Shown here in pieces: positions 27,201 through 41,500 of a stretch of 64,000 bases of DNA (positions are counted from its first letter, which is position 1; each line of letters opens with the position of its first letter). This stretch comes from Liolophura sinensis. Lineage: Eukaryota; Mollusca; Polyplacophora; Chitonida; Chitonidae. The stretch lies in contig NC_088300.1 in assembly GCF_032854445.1 (NCBI RefSeq), positions 75,199,005 through 75,263,004 on the forward strand, written 5' to 3'. The notes beneath the pieces are model-generated. The model worked only from the letters and a program-made list of their open reading frames with translations, searched no databases and was not told where the DNA came from. Both the position numbers and the translations under genes were made by a program.

Positions 27201-30200
27201 ATCAAGTAGACCAATTTTGTTCTAAACTGGTTGTTTCACACACAGATCCTATTGCTCTCCATCACTTCACCTTCTCACTTGATAGATTCACCTTCATATA
27301 TAGACTATAGTTTGTAAAACAATAAACATAATCAGACATTGTCTTACGAAGATATCTCTTTGGAAACATTTTGTGAATATGTCACATAAGTACACTGTTA
27401 GAAAACCACTCTGTTGTACAGTTTTCTGGCCAAAGAACCCATTATTGTCATCCTGTATAAACACCGCTAACATGTTGTATTATTTTCGAATTTTGAGGAC
27501 TGTGTACATGTACATACATGATCACCTCTGAAACACAGAGCTGAAAGATAGTCCCTATCTGAACAGCCAAGTAGGTCTGTTATCTCAAACAAACCATGTT
27601 ATTTTCACCACCTCACTTCACACTAGTTTGTACTGCTTTAAAAGGCACTATTTAATTTTTGCATTGTCTCGCAATTTTGTGCTGCCTGGCACTACTTCGT
27701 GCAGTCTGACAAGGCACTAGATAATGCTTTTTCATAAGGCACTAGTTTGTGCTATGTGACAAGACACAACTTTGTGTTATCTAGTTTGTACAGAAGTAAT
27801 ACAGAAGGCATTTGTAGAGTCACCTCTCTGGTTAGAGAATAACTTGTAATGATTAGGTACTAATTACTCTCTACTCTCTATTTAGGCACAACTTTGTACT
27901 CTTTACTCCCTGAGGTTTCATCCTTCGGACTCTCAATGATTACCTTTTCTGACTAAAGGTTCTGGTTAATATGTCTTAGTACTGGGCTCATCAAATGTCT
28001 TCAGACCTATGTCGAAAACTCAAACATAGCTACAACTAAAACGTTTTCCTCTAGGAAGTTTGAAATGTGTAAAATGATTCTGTCATGCAGTACCAACCTC
28101 AATAGGCATTCTTACCTGTTCTGAGTTGGGTTTTATCAGTATTTGGAATTAATGACTTTAAAGTCTTAAACTGCTTAATAAATATAAACCCTGTTTTGTT
28201 ATATAAACGTATAACTGGGCACTAGTTTGTGATATTGCTATGAACATACCTCTCTAGTCTGGTAGTTTACTTGGCTTACACAGTTAGTAATATGAAGTCA
28301 ATTCTAGATAGAGAATACTGAAGACAGTAATTTGAAGTCAATTCTAGATAGAGAATACTGAAGACAATCATGAAAATTATGTTTGTAAGCATTTGGTAAA
28401 ATGTTAAGAAAGCCCTTATTCACCACATGGATTTTCTCAGAGACGAAATCTCACTTCCTGAAATGAAATGAACACTATTCTACGAGTTCCACTTAATCCG
28501 TAGACTATCACAGAACAGATAGATACATGTGCAAGTAACATTGCACTCATCTAAATGACAAGGTTCAAGAACAGGGATGAGTTTAACAGATCAGGTAAAT
28601 TTAGGACAGGAGAGCTTCCAGCCTTAATAAACGGACACTTAGCTATTGACAGCTACATTGTACATACACGTAATAAATCAATCCAATCAAACCTGCGCCA
28701 ACATAGTATAGTTCTATTTTAGTACTACATAGAGTTAAGTTAATGTGATCCAGCAGAGTCCCTCCCAAATGGGGTAGCCAACGGAGCACAGATGGTTTTT
28801 ATTGACAGGCTTGATAAGCAGAGAAATATTTCCAGTGTTTTATCTTTGGACAGCTCTCGAACAACTCCACATATATTCAAAATTCATAGACATTTTATTA
28901 TTTTCTGCTCCACGTGTCTATAAATAGGCATCCTCCTCATTGATATTCTTTATGACAGCTTCATCACCTTACATCATATTGATCAAAATGATGATTTATG
29001 CCCGATATGGCAAGCCATTAAATTGGAAAAGAAGTCTTTAACTACAGTTCTCGTGAAACTGCCATTAAACCGAAATATGATTATCGCAAACCTCTGCTTA
29101 AAAAAGGCATCACCTACATGCCGACCACCAGGTGGGTGTTAGCTTTTAATTAGATTGTGGTGTGTTCAGGTGTCACAAATCCATACATACAGGTGACAGA
29201 GGCCGGATTATCTGGCTGATTAACCAGGAAAATTGCTGTTGGAGCATGTAAGATGATGTCTATACATGCATGTATTCTATTTAAATAAAAAATTCTCATG
29301 TTTTAGCATCTTTGGAAAAGATTCTGGAAAGATAAAAGAGAACAATTATATCAATTTACACCAAAAAAGCGTTGGGGTATTTTAAAAGGTACAGTAGGTC
29401 CATCATTCACTCAACACAGGTAGGATAGGCAATGCTTTAACAGCCAAATTGTAAAAAGCTTCAGGTGAGCACTCAAAAGGGACTGTGGTTGTGGGTTGTT
29501 TGTTTTCCATTGTCCAGTGTGTTACATATTCATGTCCAGCACACAGTCAGAATTTGGTGGGGTCTGTTATGCTAATGTGTGGTAGCCCTGGCATGTAATC
29601 TGACCAAATCATCTGGGCTGGTTGAAGCTGATCAATGTAGACTGAAACAGGGGGGAGGGTTTGTGGTGACCATATTACAGCATCTCACTGTCTTGTTAAT
29701 ACTAAGCTACCCATTCCCTGCTCCCTGGCCACATCTTCCTACCGCAGGAACACAACCACATTTGGGAAGCTTCCACAACAAAGTCCTTTGTAAGAACAAG
29801 AAAATCAATTCAATGCTGCGCCAGTTCCATATCAACAGCTCTGCTTTGCTACACATTACAGATAACGCAATATTCCAGCTATTACCACACTGTGTGCCCT
29901 TCCCTGAGTATAGCTTCACTCCGACCAATAGAGTCTCCTCGGCAAGCACTCCATTAAGGAAGTGCGGCCTGCCTGTGTCATTAAGATGATATTGAAATGA
30001 GCAAGAGATGTGAAGGCCTAACATCTGGAGGTGTTCTACCCCCACATCAATAATCTATTACAATCATAGCGAGCAAACATCTCCAGCTTTTACTCCCTGA
30101 CAACTGTCTTGGTAATATTTGGGGTTGGTGGCCACATCCTGCATCAATACAGGTGAGCCAGCTGGGCACTCAAAAACAGGACGAACACTAAAGTTATGTT

Positions 30201-33200
30201 CACAGATCACAATTTGTTACTAATGCTAACTTATGACCTCGATACAGCACTTGCCATACATGTATACTGAAGTTATAAAGATTTTAAAACTTTCCTTCAG
30301 AAGTAAACTTTAGGTAGTTTTAACTAGTACTCTGCATACAAGAATCTGGATGAAGGTCGACCACTGAGCTTCATCGATGATGGATGCATGCACATCCTAC
30401 TCATGTTGACCAGCCTTCTGGATTTAATGCGGAAATAATCAGTTGTAATAATTCACAAGTGGTATTTAAATGCTGTGCAATTAATCACCGGAGTTTGTCT
30501 GTTGGCAATTTTACAGCTAAGACGCTCGCCGATATTGGTTCCAAATCTTGTCTCAGACGTCTACACTCGACTTCACTGGGGAAGAATGACCCAACATTAC
30601 CCTACACACCATTGCGTATCCATCTTTTTTCCTCTCACTTTTTCCCCCTACTTCAACAGCCGGACGATTTATTCAGGATTAATCGAACTTTCTAGAGACT
30701 GAGTCAAGTTCATTTTGGTGCATTTAATCAGAGAACAGCTATGGATCTCTTAGGCTCAGCAAGGTGCTTCTGCTGATAATGTCTCTAATTTTCAGAAACT
30801 TCTGCTAAAGCGAGGCAAACTGCCATTAAGGTTGTGCAACATTATTACGACAATAATTAATCTGAAAAAATTAATGTTAAAACTGGCTGACAGTGGTTCA
30901 TTTCATAGCAGCCTTTACCATTTTATCCATGAGCAAACAGAATGGCACACTACTGTGGTAAAATTTTCAATCTTCCAAATGCTTCCATTCAAATTATATG
31001 TTGTCTAACCTCAGAATTAACAAAACTATCGAACAGACTCTTCTTTCACAATATTCTGATAGCACAAAAAATACATCATCATAAAAGTCAGATAAGTCTT
31101 GATGTGCTTTGGGAAATGCCACCAAAAAGGCTGTAATGGCTTACCCATTAAATTTTATCCAGGTCTTCCGCACGATGCAGTGACAGCTCCAAAGGCTTGC
31201 CACACAGTAAAAAAATGTCACTGAAAAGTATTTATCACCTAAAGTCTCTATAGTCGTTAAATTATACTGTGCTATTCATCTGACCTTCAGTATCCAGATT
31301 TATTAACATTTGGAAGGTGTAAGTATGTGTGGTGGCACTTAGCAGGCATTCACCAGTAATAAGGTTATGACTAAAAAGATTTACGGATAAGAAAAAACCA
31401 AGATGGCAATGTCTGAACATCTGAACAAATGATATAAAACTATTGAGTGTCACTAAAAATGCCAGAGCAAGGAATATTAACTAATTTGTTATTGAATACT
31501 GATGAATGAACAAGTTCAAATCAGTGTCATACTGATACACTAAATAGCTACAGCCTTATCATGAAAGTTATTTGCCTTATTTTTGACAACTGTTTATTGA
31601 AAAAGATTGAATCAGGATGCAAGTTTACTTCATTGAATATGTCTAAATATTTATGCACAATTCTTTGATCAAATATACCTAAATACCCAATGATACTTTT
31701 GATGCCAACCCTTAAGTTTTTCTAACGAGAAATGAATGAATCTTCACATTAGAAACCCTATTAAGTTGCCATATATGGTGGATAAATCAGAGTCTAGCAA
31801 AATCACTTGAAAAAAGCTATTTTTTTTTTTTTTTTTTTTTTTGGTGAAATACAGTATATTCATGTCCTGGGCCTCAGCCACAAAGCTGGACAGGTTCTTT
31901 GTCAGGTGCCAGCAGAAAAGGACTGTCCCCAGTCAGAAACTACATAAATACACAATGTCTGAACTGAGCTGCCACATCCAGTGCCTATGAACTCTTAAAC
32001 ATGTCAATGACACAGATCTCAGCAAAGGACAATTTTCAAACCCAACAGAAAAAGGCCACAACTGTCACTAGGACATCTGTACATCATTGCTGGTGTGATT
32101 TAAAGATTGACATTTCAATACTTTGACATGAAAATAGGTTGAATACATGAAAATAGGTTTTGAAGACAGGTTGGCAAACAGACAGGGCATGAGCATCACC
32201 AGTTAGTGGTGTTATTTGTCAGCTTCCCTGCCCCAATTTCAGGTGGCCTCTGATTACCTCGGGAGCCTATCACGAACACAGACCTGCGAGTCCTAGCTCC
32301 AGATCTACAGTCTCAGTAAAGCGAAATCTTACCATTTCAACTGATTTGCATTTTGACATTGATTTCCTCTCTAAGAGCTCATTCACATAAATTTTACAAG
32401 AGACTTGTTTTAAATCACTGTAACTGTCAAAGGAACATGTTACATTCTGAGCCTGGGATTTAACAGTATTTCACTTAAAGTTCAGCATTCTTCAACTGGC
32501 ACATTTTGCTTGATTCTGACTTATTTACCTTATAGGGCTGCTTAAGAGTTTTTTCCTGAATTCCTTATGAGAAAACCTTACATGTTGGCATCTAAAGTAT
32601 CATTTTAAGGCATTCAAGCGCTTCAGAAAGTGTACTTTTACATACCAAACTTAAGAAGAAATACAGTAGTTGTTTCCCACAAATCAGAAAACTATTTGGG
32701 ATATAACAGTGAACAAATAATTAGTTTTGTACAGAATAACCAGTGTAACACATGTAACATCTTTCAAAATAGCGAGTGCTGAAATATGGGCTGAATAAGA
32801 TATTGTTTTCATTTTATCAATTATAACAATCCAATCAGCAAATGCTCACAAAATTGAGCCTCTCTTCACTCACATCCGCTACTTTATGTGCTACAACAAG
32901 CGTAATGTTTCATGTACTCTTGCACACAGGCCCTCATCTTGGTGAACAAATTTTCACCTAGGTGTCATCCCTGAAGAATCTAATGTGCATTAATGTCAGT
33001 CTGAAGGACACCTGAAGAATCACCGTATATGGTAGAGTAAAGTTGTACTTACAATTCTTGCCACAAAAAGCGTCTTGAAAGGGTCAGATGTGCCCTCTGG
33101 ATCTTCAGCTGGATTCCCTGTTAAAACATCAACATTCAGTTATAGAGGTAAGAGAGTTTTGCACTGCACAACAAAGAGCGTATTCCTCATCATATTCCAC

Positions 33201-35541
33201 ATGTAAAGTTGAAAACATGGCAGACAAAATTTGGTCAACCTAAGACAATACATAAGACATGCCTGATAAGGACTAATTATGCAGAATAAGAAATATTTCC
33301 GTGAGCATGATTGTGCCAATTAGTCGTCTGCTTTTGGCTTCATTAGGAAGGTAACATGGGCACACATTTGCACCAAATTTTAGCCAGTGCATGCTGAAAT
33401 AATTACAAAATAGTACAGCCATTTTGTAACAATGCAGCCATTTTGCAACCGTACACCCAAATTTCTTGGGTGCTTGGTCTCTTGCATTACTGTTGATATC
33501 AAAGACTGAATTTGTATACAATAATAATACGGCCAACTTTTGGGGGTATATCAGAAACCACACATGTATCTTGTTCCTCTGGAAATAAATGTCCAACCCA
33601 TTACTCAATGCAGAGACTAGATGAGCACATAAATACTGTTGAATTACAGCATGAGTTATACTGTACTAACGAATCAGTCCTGGTATTGTCATGCATGTTC
33701 CGCTGCTCTGAAAACCCATCAAGTATCAGATCAGTGAGGGTTACTTTGTCAGTGGAGTTTCCTCTACCTGGTGTTTACTACACAGAAGACTACAGATCTA
33801 GTCAGCTGTGTGAAATGCCCAGGGTCATAGACACAAAGAAAAAGTAATTAGATACATTTAACAGAAGTTTAAAACACTGTCTTTGTGCACTGCATACATG
33901 AAAACAAAGCTTGTATCATTAATTACTAACAAGTGAAGCATGTGAATAATTCAAAATTTCAGGTTATTTAGATGATGAATATTACTTCCATGCCACGCAT
34001 GGAGACAAAGAAGCAACTATGAAGTACAGTTAGGCTGCACATCATTTCATTTGTTCTGAATGGACACTTCATTAATCACCCAATGGCTGGATATACCCTA
34101 GACCACAAGAGCTGTAAGCTGCTTGATGTACATGTAAGGTATTTGTCTACAGCATCCATTTTACCTTTAGAGGAAAGATGGTCATCCAATAGTGTTCATA
34201 TCACTTTATGTAGGACATCTGTCTCCTTAGTTATTGTTCAGCGTATCCTGTTTTGGTTCTTTACAGCATTGCTTGGTGCTAAACACCTTAAGTATGGAGC
34301 AGGCATGGTGTTAGTATAACAATGCAGGTTGTATGAAGATATGTGTAACTATTAGAAGTCTTTTATTGCTTGTTTGCACAAGACCTCGCACAAATATTGC
34401 ATATCTTACCAATAAGTTCTAATCTGTGAAAGGGGGAGCTTCCCTCGGTACATGCCATACAAGATGTTTAGTGCTGTCAATGCTAAATCCATGGTACTAG
34501 AGCATCAACAATGTGTTTAACCTTTTACAATATATCCTGTGCTAAAGTAAATTTCACTGAGACTTAGAAAGTCAAGCCATTATGAATAGTTTGTGACCTC
34601 ACACAAGAAGTCATACATGTCTGGAGTGACAAACCTAACCACATTCTCAAATTTTAAATGTGTAGTAACAGAAAACTGTGGACATCTGACCTGTGTGGCT
34701 AAATACTGTTTACAAATGTCACTGTGTAATAAACATGACAGAGGAAATGAGTAAATAATAAGGACAACATTTTAAATGTATATTTGTTTATCATACTTCT
34801 TATAACAAGAATGGCAACAACAAGCTTTATGACTGTAACAACTCCAAATGACAACCAAAACAACAAGTGCCATACACGTGATGTCATTCTTGATAGGGAA
34901 GGGACAGGAGTAAAGAATAAAGTGACTTATCACAGTGTTCAAATGCCGAGGGCAATGCTGCACAATATTATGTAGATCTTCACATCAAGTCCAACTGAAT
35001 TTCAATAAGAAGTTAAGGTATGTGTTATTTTTAAGTATAGTTTTGTTACATCATTGGCAATGTAGAATATAGTCTTGGGCTAATCCATTTAAATGGAATC
35101 ACTGCGACTGAGATAAATGGTCAGACCACAGCACAATATATTACTAAATATAATTTAGAATAAATTTACTTCCAAAAAAAAAAAAACTATTCTCTTGTAC
35201 AAAATCTACAAATTTTTTATTTGTTCAAAAAGGTACAGTATCAAAATGTGGATTTATAAATACTTGGTGATGAATGGGAGAAAGTCTCACAACAGATTAA
35301 TGAACTTCGAAAATCAAAATAAAATTTGCACCTCCTTTTTGTATGTATATATTTGTGCACTGCTTTTAAGTTTAACCTATTGAGAACCAGATTTACCAGA
35401 TGTGTGGAATTAATTAAATTCAAATCAACATGGTGATCATGTAATTATGACCAGTCACACTGCACACATCGATTATATATACATATATATAGGCTTTCTT
35501 CACTGAAGAGCACAAAGGGAGAGCACTCAAGCCCTCACCTG

Positions 35542-35582
<41 letters not shown>

Positions 35583-38500
35583 ATGCTTCACTAGAACATG
35601 TAGATATTTACAAAATGCACTATTGCATAGAATGCCAAAGTAGAAATTTGTATAAATTTACTCACACAATGCCAGGTCCTGTTCCAGTTTGTAAGCAATC
35701 TGTTCATTTCGTTCCTTTTTCTGGAAGATAAGAGAATTTAGAAATACATTTATTTATTTGGGGTTTTACGCCGTACTCAAGAATATTTCACTTATACAAC
35801 ACTGGCCAGCAATCAATCAAATCATCATATACATGAAAATCGGGCTTAACCTTTATAAACTTTGACCATAAATCACCAAAGTTTGCTCACCACCAATCTG
35901 ACATAAAAATGTAGTAAACGCCATTAATTCAGGATTCATAATCTGTTTTGATCCATCAACAAGCCCTGGTCTTTTCCATATTTCTAACATACACATTTTC
36001 ATCTTTTGGAGCTTCTTCACTTGATAAACTTTTTGAAAGAGATAAAAAATTGGTGGCTGAAGACATGGATAGGTTAAAACTGCCAGTCTGTGAAGGAAGT
36101 TTAAAGAATTAAATGCAACAATCTGGTACATGGTTATAAATGCCTGCGCATATCAACAAATGAGAATACTGGAGGCTTAAACATATATAACAGTGTTCTT
36201 GTTTGTCTCTATCTTTGGTGCACTTGAAAACTTTCAGTACATTTAAATGTACTCACAGTCCCGTGGGTCTATAATCATACGCTGGCTTTCTGTGCAGAGT
36301 TCATGTTGACAAGGAAGCTGGGATTTAGTATGAAAGTACTTGCATGTACATGTAAATCAATGTGTAAAAAAAGTCACTTGTTTTTGTATCTCAAAAATGT
36401 TATTTACATGTATGATGTATGAGTCAGATACATCTGACTGATATCTAAAGCCAGTTAAATATACACCAGTCGCAAATGTATTACTGTTGTTTCTCTGGCC
36501 ATTAGATATAAAATCAGGACTAGGGACCTGAGGTAACCGGTTTTACTTGGGTGAAAAGCTGCATGTCCAGGTATATCTCTGCACACATGTACAAAGGTCA
36601 AGTGTGTATAAATGGTGAAGATAGCCTTGAGCTGTCACCTGTTCCCATTAATGTAAACTGTTCTTTGTCTTTTTTGACGTCATACTTCATAGACCTGCTT
36701 CCCTTTACTGCATACATACAACTTTGTAAATGTGTTGTCCAGCAACTTTTATTCTGAAATGTCAAGGTTACAATTGGTTGTATGCCATGATTTACAAAAT
36801 AAATACAAAAAAGATTTAAAAGGCTTGAAAGTTGCTCATTCAGTCAGTGGTGTGCTCACAGAGGCAAACATTAGTCTAGCAGGCCCTCATAAACGATGTG
36901 AAAAGGTTTTATTTATAGACTCCCAAGACAGAAGACACTCAGTGGACCATGTCGCCTTATACCAAAGTCCCATTTCAAACAGGCTATAAATACATTCCAG
37001 TAGACTTCTGGTGTCCCCAAAGACGTCAATGCTTACGTCAAACGTCCTTCTAGGTCACTGGGAAAAGGTTCTTTAACATCATAACTTTTGAAGTTAGTTC
37101 AACTTCTTGAGAAGATGCACTTTATTGAGTTTTCTAATTAAAGCTTAATATAAGTTTAATTAATGTAATAGTATACATGAAATTGATGTGACGTGACAGG
37201 GAGTGGAATGTTATATTAAATGCATGTAAATACGTGTATGAGCAAACTGGCCTACATGTCCATTTACACAACTGAGTTTATAAAATTGTTATTTCTTTAA
37301 TTATACTCCTTTTACTCAGCAATAGATTTATTATAATTCGTTACTGAAGACTGACCCTACTGTACTTCCTTTGCAAACAGAAAGAAGGTGTTACAAACTT
37401 CAAGTCCTGTTAAAATTCTCAGAGTATTGAAATTTTAATAGTAAGAGAAAATATTTAAAATAATAATCAGAGTTTACTGCTTTTTGTGAAGTCATATTAG
37501 GCTATTCTTCACATCTATTCCAGCCATACCTTTATTACAACAGCTATTTATATAAGCCTATCCAGCTTATGCAGATTATCAACTGAAGGATACAAATGCT
37601 CTTTGTTGTTGGCTCTACACTGCCTTGTCTTAAAAGGAAGCCCACTTTGCAAACCTAGAGCCCATTCCTGCACTTGAATAAAAGTTTGCAGGCATTAAGT
37701 CAGTATGATTCACATGAATTCCTTGTATTAGCTGCAGATTAAATATATGCCATCTTGCAAAATTTGAAATGACCAGCATGTTCCAAAAGTGGGAGGGAAT
37801 CTGGCGTCCGCAAATAGAAAATTATTACTTCAACTATATCATATGTGCCATAAACTCAACTTAATATTATTTGATGCATCACCAAGAAGTTACATGGGAT
37901 ACCTAGGGGGAGACAACCCTACACATCTAGCTGCTTGCTTTTAGCAATTTCACCACATATGCCAGGTTTACCATTTCCAAGAATACCATTAAAACATTGG
38001 ATGTCAAGTCCATATCATAATGTCCAGAAGGAAGAAACTGCCAGTTTAAATACCTTTCTTTCTTTGCGCTCCTCTTTTGTTTCTACTCGGGTGGGTGGTG
38101 GTGTATCCTTGGGGTCCTGTGAAAATAAATTGAAGAATTTACACAGCCATTCTTTTAACATATGTGTATACATGAAATTTGCACAAATACATTTACAGTT
38201 CACACTGGATTTCAGGAACATCAGTGGATAAGTGATGTTTATCCATTACATCAACACAGACAGAGTATAGCAAGAAGAATATAAAGATTTAACTCAAACT
38301 TTAAGAAACATGAGTAAATTATATGTACATATAAATGAAGTTCTAGCCCAATTCTGAAGCCTGAAGATCAACAACATGATGGCAACATGTAAATAATAAT
38401 AATACCAGCAGACATTGCTTTCTTAGTCCAGGACACTGAACGTATTTGTACTTTGTATTATTTGTCTTTACTTTTGTTCAGTAAAACTATGCTCTATTCA

Positions 38501-41500
38501 CAATCTGGAATTTGATTTAATATATTTTCTGAAGATTAACAACATGAGGGCAACATGTAAATAAAAATACCAGCTGACATTGCTTTCTTAGTCCAGGACA
38601 CTGAACATATTTGTACTTTGTATTATTTGTCTTTACTTCTGTTCATTAAAACTATGCTCTATTCACAGTCTGGAATCTGATTTCCTATATTTTCTCATTT
38701 TTATCAATTTAGCTTTTGCAAACTGCCAGGGAAAGTGGGAGCTAGGGAAAAGTTTATATGTCTCTTCTGGAATAAGTTATTGTTGGCCTCCAAAAGACAA
38801 AGGTTTACACTTTTATAATTGTACTTATAAACTGAAGTGTACTTATGTACTGAAACTGTCTGCATCAGATCATAGGTGAAAGAGTCAAAGGCATAGTTTC
38901 TTGGACATGTTGGATAGCAATAATAATTAAGTCAAGGTATCATTACGTAAATGGAAGAAGAATAATGTAATTTTACATTTACGTGGTGATGCCTCGACTT
39001 CATTATTATTACTGTACAACTATGAGTCTTGAGTAGTACATATTGTTGGACAGACTCAAGCTTTAAACATGCTGAAGTTAGGAAGAATTTTTCCCCCACA
39101 GCCATCTGCACTATTGTCACAGATTCAAGTAGGCATGATCCAGGGGCCAGTGAAATGTCATGATTAGGCAGTGAAGCAGAACCTAAAGTAGCTGGTACTT
39201 CTATTAGTATTAATACTTCACAAACCATTGGATAAAAGTATTAAAATTCTCAGTGCTAATACTCTTATAGTTGCACAAATAATAAGACTGTTCTTATGCT
39301 TACTCTTGGAATTTCTCAAATGTACTCTGCATGATCTTTAGTACACATAGTACTTGCATTCTACCTTAAATCCTGGTTCTTTACTTAGTGACGCAGCCAT
39401 AAAACTGTTTAGGCACAGGTAAATCATATTCTATCTGTGTAATTCCCCTGGGGCTAAAACTTATTTACTGTATGAGCACTATTTCGGGCCACCAGGCATG
39501 GGTTTTTATTACAAACTAGCTGCTACATACTATAGCAGTGACTGTAGCAGAGTTGAGCGAGAGTTCCCAGAAGTGCACGTACAGATGACAAATCCTGTGA
39601 CCGAGTACTTAATATGTGATGTGGATTTACCGTTAATAATTCATTAATACAGGAAGTATTCTTCTTTGCAGATCTACTTGAGTATTACATGTGTGCAACA
39701 CATTGCCATTAAAGTTTAAGGTGATTAGTAAAATACTTCTTTGCAGATCTACTTGAGTATTACATGTGTGCAACACATTGTCATTAAAGTTTAAGGTGAT
39801 TAGTAAAATACTTCTTTGCAGATCTACTTGAGTATTACATGTGTGCAACACGTTGGCAATAGTTTATGGTGATTAGTAAGTTCATAAAATTAAGTTATAT
39901 CACTTAATTATTAGTTATATTACTGTTTATGTTTTAACAAAATTTGCATAGATTAATGGTCATTTGTTGTGCATATATGCCATACGATCAACTGTTTCAA
40001 TGCTTGTCAGAAGTACCACGAGTTATGTAATGATGTCCGTGAATATCTACAGCACAGAAAATCCTGTATTCTAGGCATAGTTATTTAGCGACTAAAAAGT
40101 TCAGGCTACTAACTGTTAAAACTGTCTCCATTTCCTTTTCATCAGCCCAAGGACCTCGACTCTGTTGAGAGTCAAAGGTTGGAGAGGAAGCAGGCTGCAC
40201 GACGTATCCGCCGCAGCAAATCCTACTCCAGCCAGCGGTCGCGAGAATCTACAGGGGACTACCGCGCTGACTTCCGCAGTAGCCCCGAAATTACAACATC
40301 AACATGTCTTCCTAACTGTTTCAAGATGCACCAAAAGTCAGACTCCGCCATGTCAAAAAAAGAAGTCAGTGAGCGGTGTGCTCAGATGGCCTCCGAACTT
40401 TCTTCCCCGGATTCCAATCCTCCGGCCTCGGACACAAATGAGATGTATTCTAGTAACCCGGAGGATGGAAAAGATAAACACATAGCCTGGCATTTCAATA
40501 ACAAAGGATACCCAGAGGATCCGCTAGGGGATGGAAAAGATGATTACCGGTCAGATCAGACCCCACTACTAACTATACAGTTTAAAGACAACAGGTGAGA
40601 CAAACCTAGGAGTATGATTTGTTCCTGAAGGAATCTATTTGAACACTGGATTCACAAGACAAATTACCAGGTGGTTCAGTTCTACCTATAAATTCCAAAA
40701 TTTTAGAAAAGAACTTAGTACATGTACATACTGTACAAGAAAGGTAATTGTCTTCTGTTGGGTTGGAATGGGGTGACATGGAGAATCTGAAAAGTAACCT
40801 GTGCCATCAGAAAATGTAAATGCTAATGTTGTACCATAGCACAGTAACTGTAACAATAGCTACATGCATATATAAAGACATTTCACTTTACTGCAATAGA
40901 AATTAATGATTTCTCATTTCAGATAACTGTCCTCTACTAGATATTTAGTACAAGAAAAAATACAAGGATATTAATAAAAAAGAAACCAATTAAAAATTAC
41001 TGCATTTGTAGTACGTCCCCGATTAATTCTTAGACCAAACAATTCTGTCCTACACCATTCCTATCATTCAGTACACCGATATTAATTTATTTATTCGATG
41101 GATGCTTTATGACAGTTGAGAATATTTCACTTATATGACAGCGGCCAACATTATGGTAGGCGTAAGCCGGGGAGAGCCTGGAGGAAACCCAAAACTATCC
41201 GCAAACCTTCCCACATACAACCAGAGAGGAAGCCAGCATAAACTGTATATGAACTCAGAGAGACCGCATTGGGGAGAGGCTCCTGGATCAGGGTGCTGTG
41301 CTAGCATGCTAACAACTAGGCCACAGAGTCCCCTCCAGTACAGCGGAAAGAGAGTTAGCATTAAAACTGCTCCATTACAATGAGCGACATTCTGATTTTT
41401 TTTTACCTCTCCATCTGCTATAAAGACAAGTTGCTTTGTTGTTTACCTTTCACACAATGACACAAGTATAAAGGCAATGATACCCAATCCTTGGGACATA

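Larger units (their letters stand above)
15240..33052 (-). other. SNRNP70 intron 4, about 17.8 kb
   Basis: Bounded by firmly placed exons 4 and 5. It holds a full SINE (24.02 kb), tandem repeats (25.8, 27.6, 28.3 kb), a poly(T) run (31.8 kb), and two weak candidate exons (17.4 and 20.0 kb). The long overlapping frames near 29.6-30.0 kb lack splice signals and family similarity. Confidence 0.9.

Noticed and set aside
29579-30045. Longest unexplained open frames (136 codons plus, 112 codons minus) overlapping each other
   Set aside because: Both strands are open over the same DNA, the product has no recognisable domain, no splice signals frame them, and they sit inside SNRNP70 intron 4.
33273-33847. 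Overlapping 111-codon frames on both strands
   Set aside because: Mutually overlapping, without domains or splice signals, inside SNRNP70 intron 3.
39633-39851. Minus-strand frame with three [14 protein letters not shown] repeats
   Set aside because: The 75-bp tandem unit is a multiple of three, so the open frame simply repeats; there is no other coding evidence.
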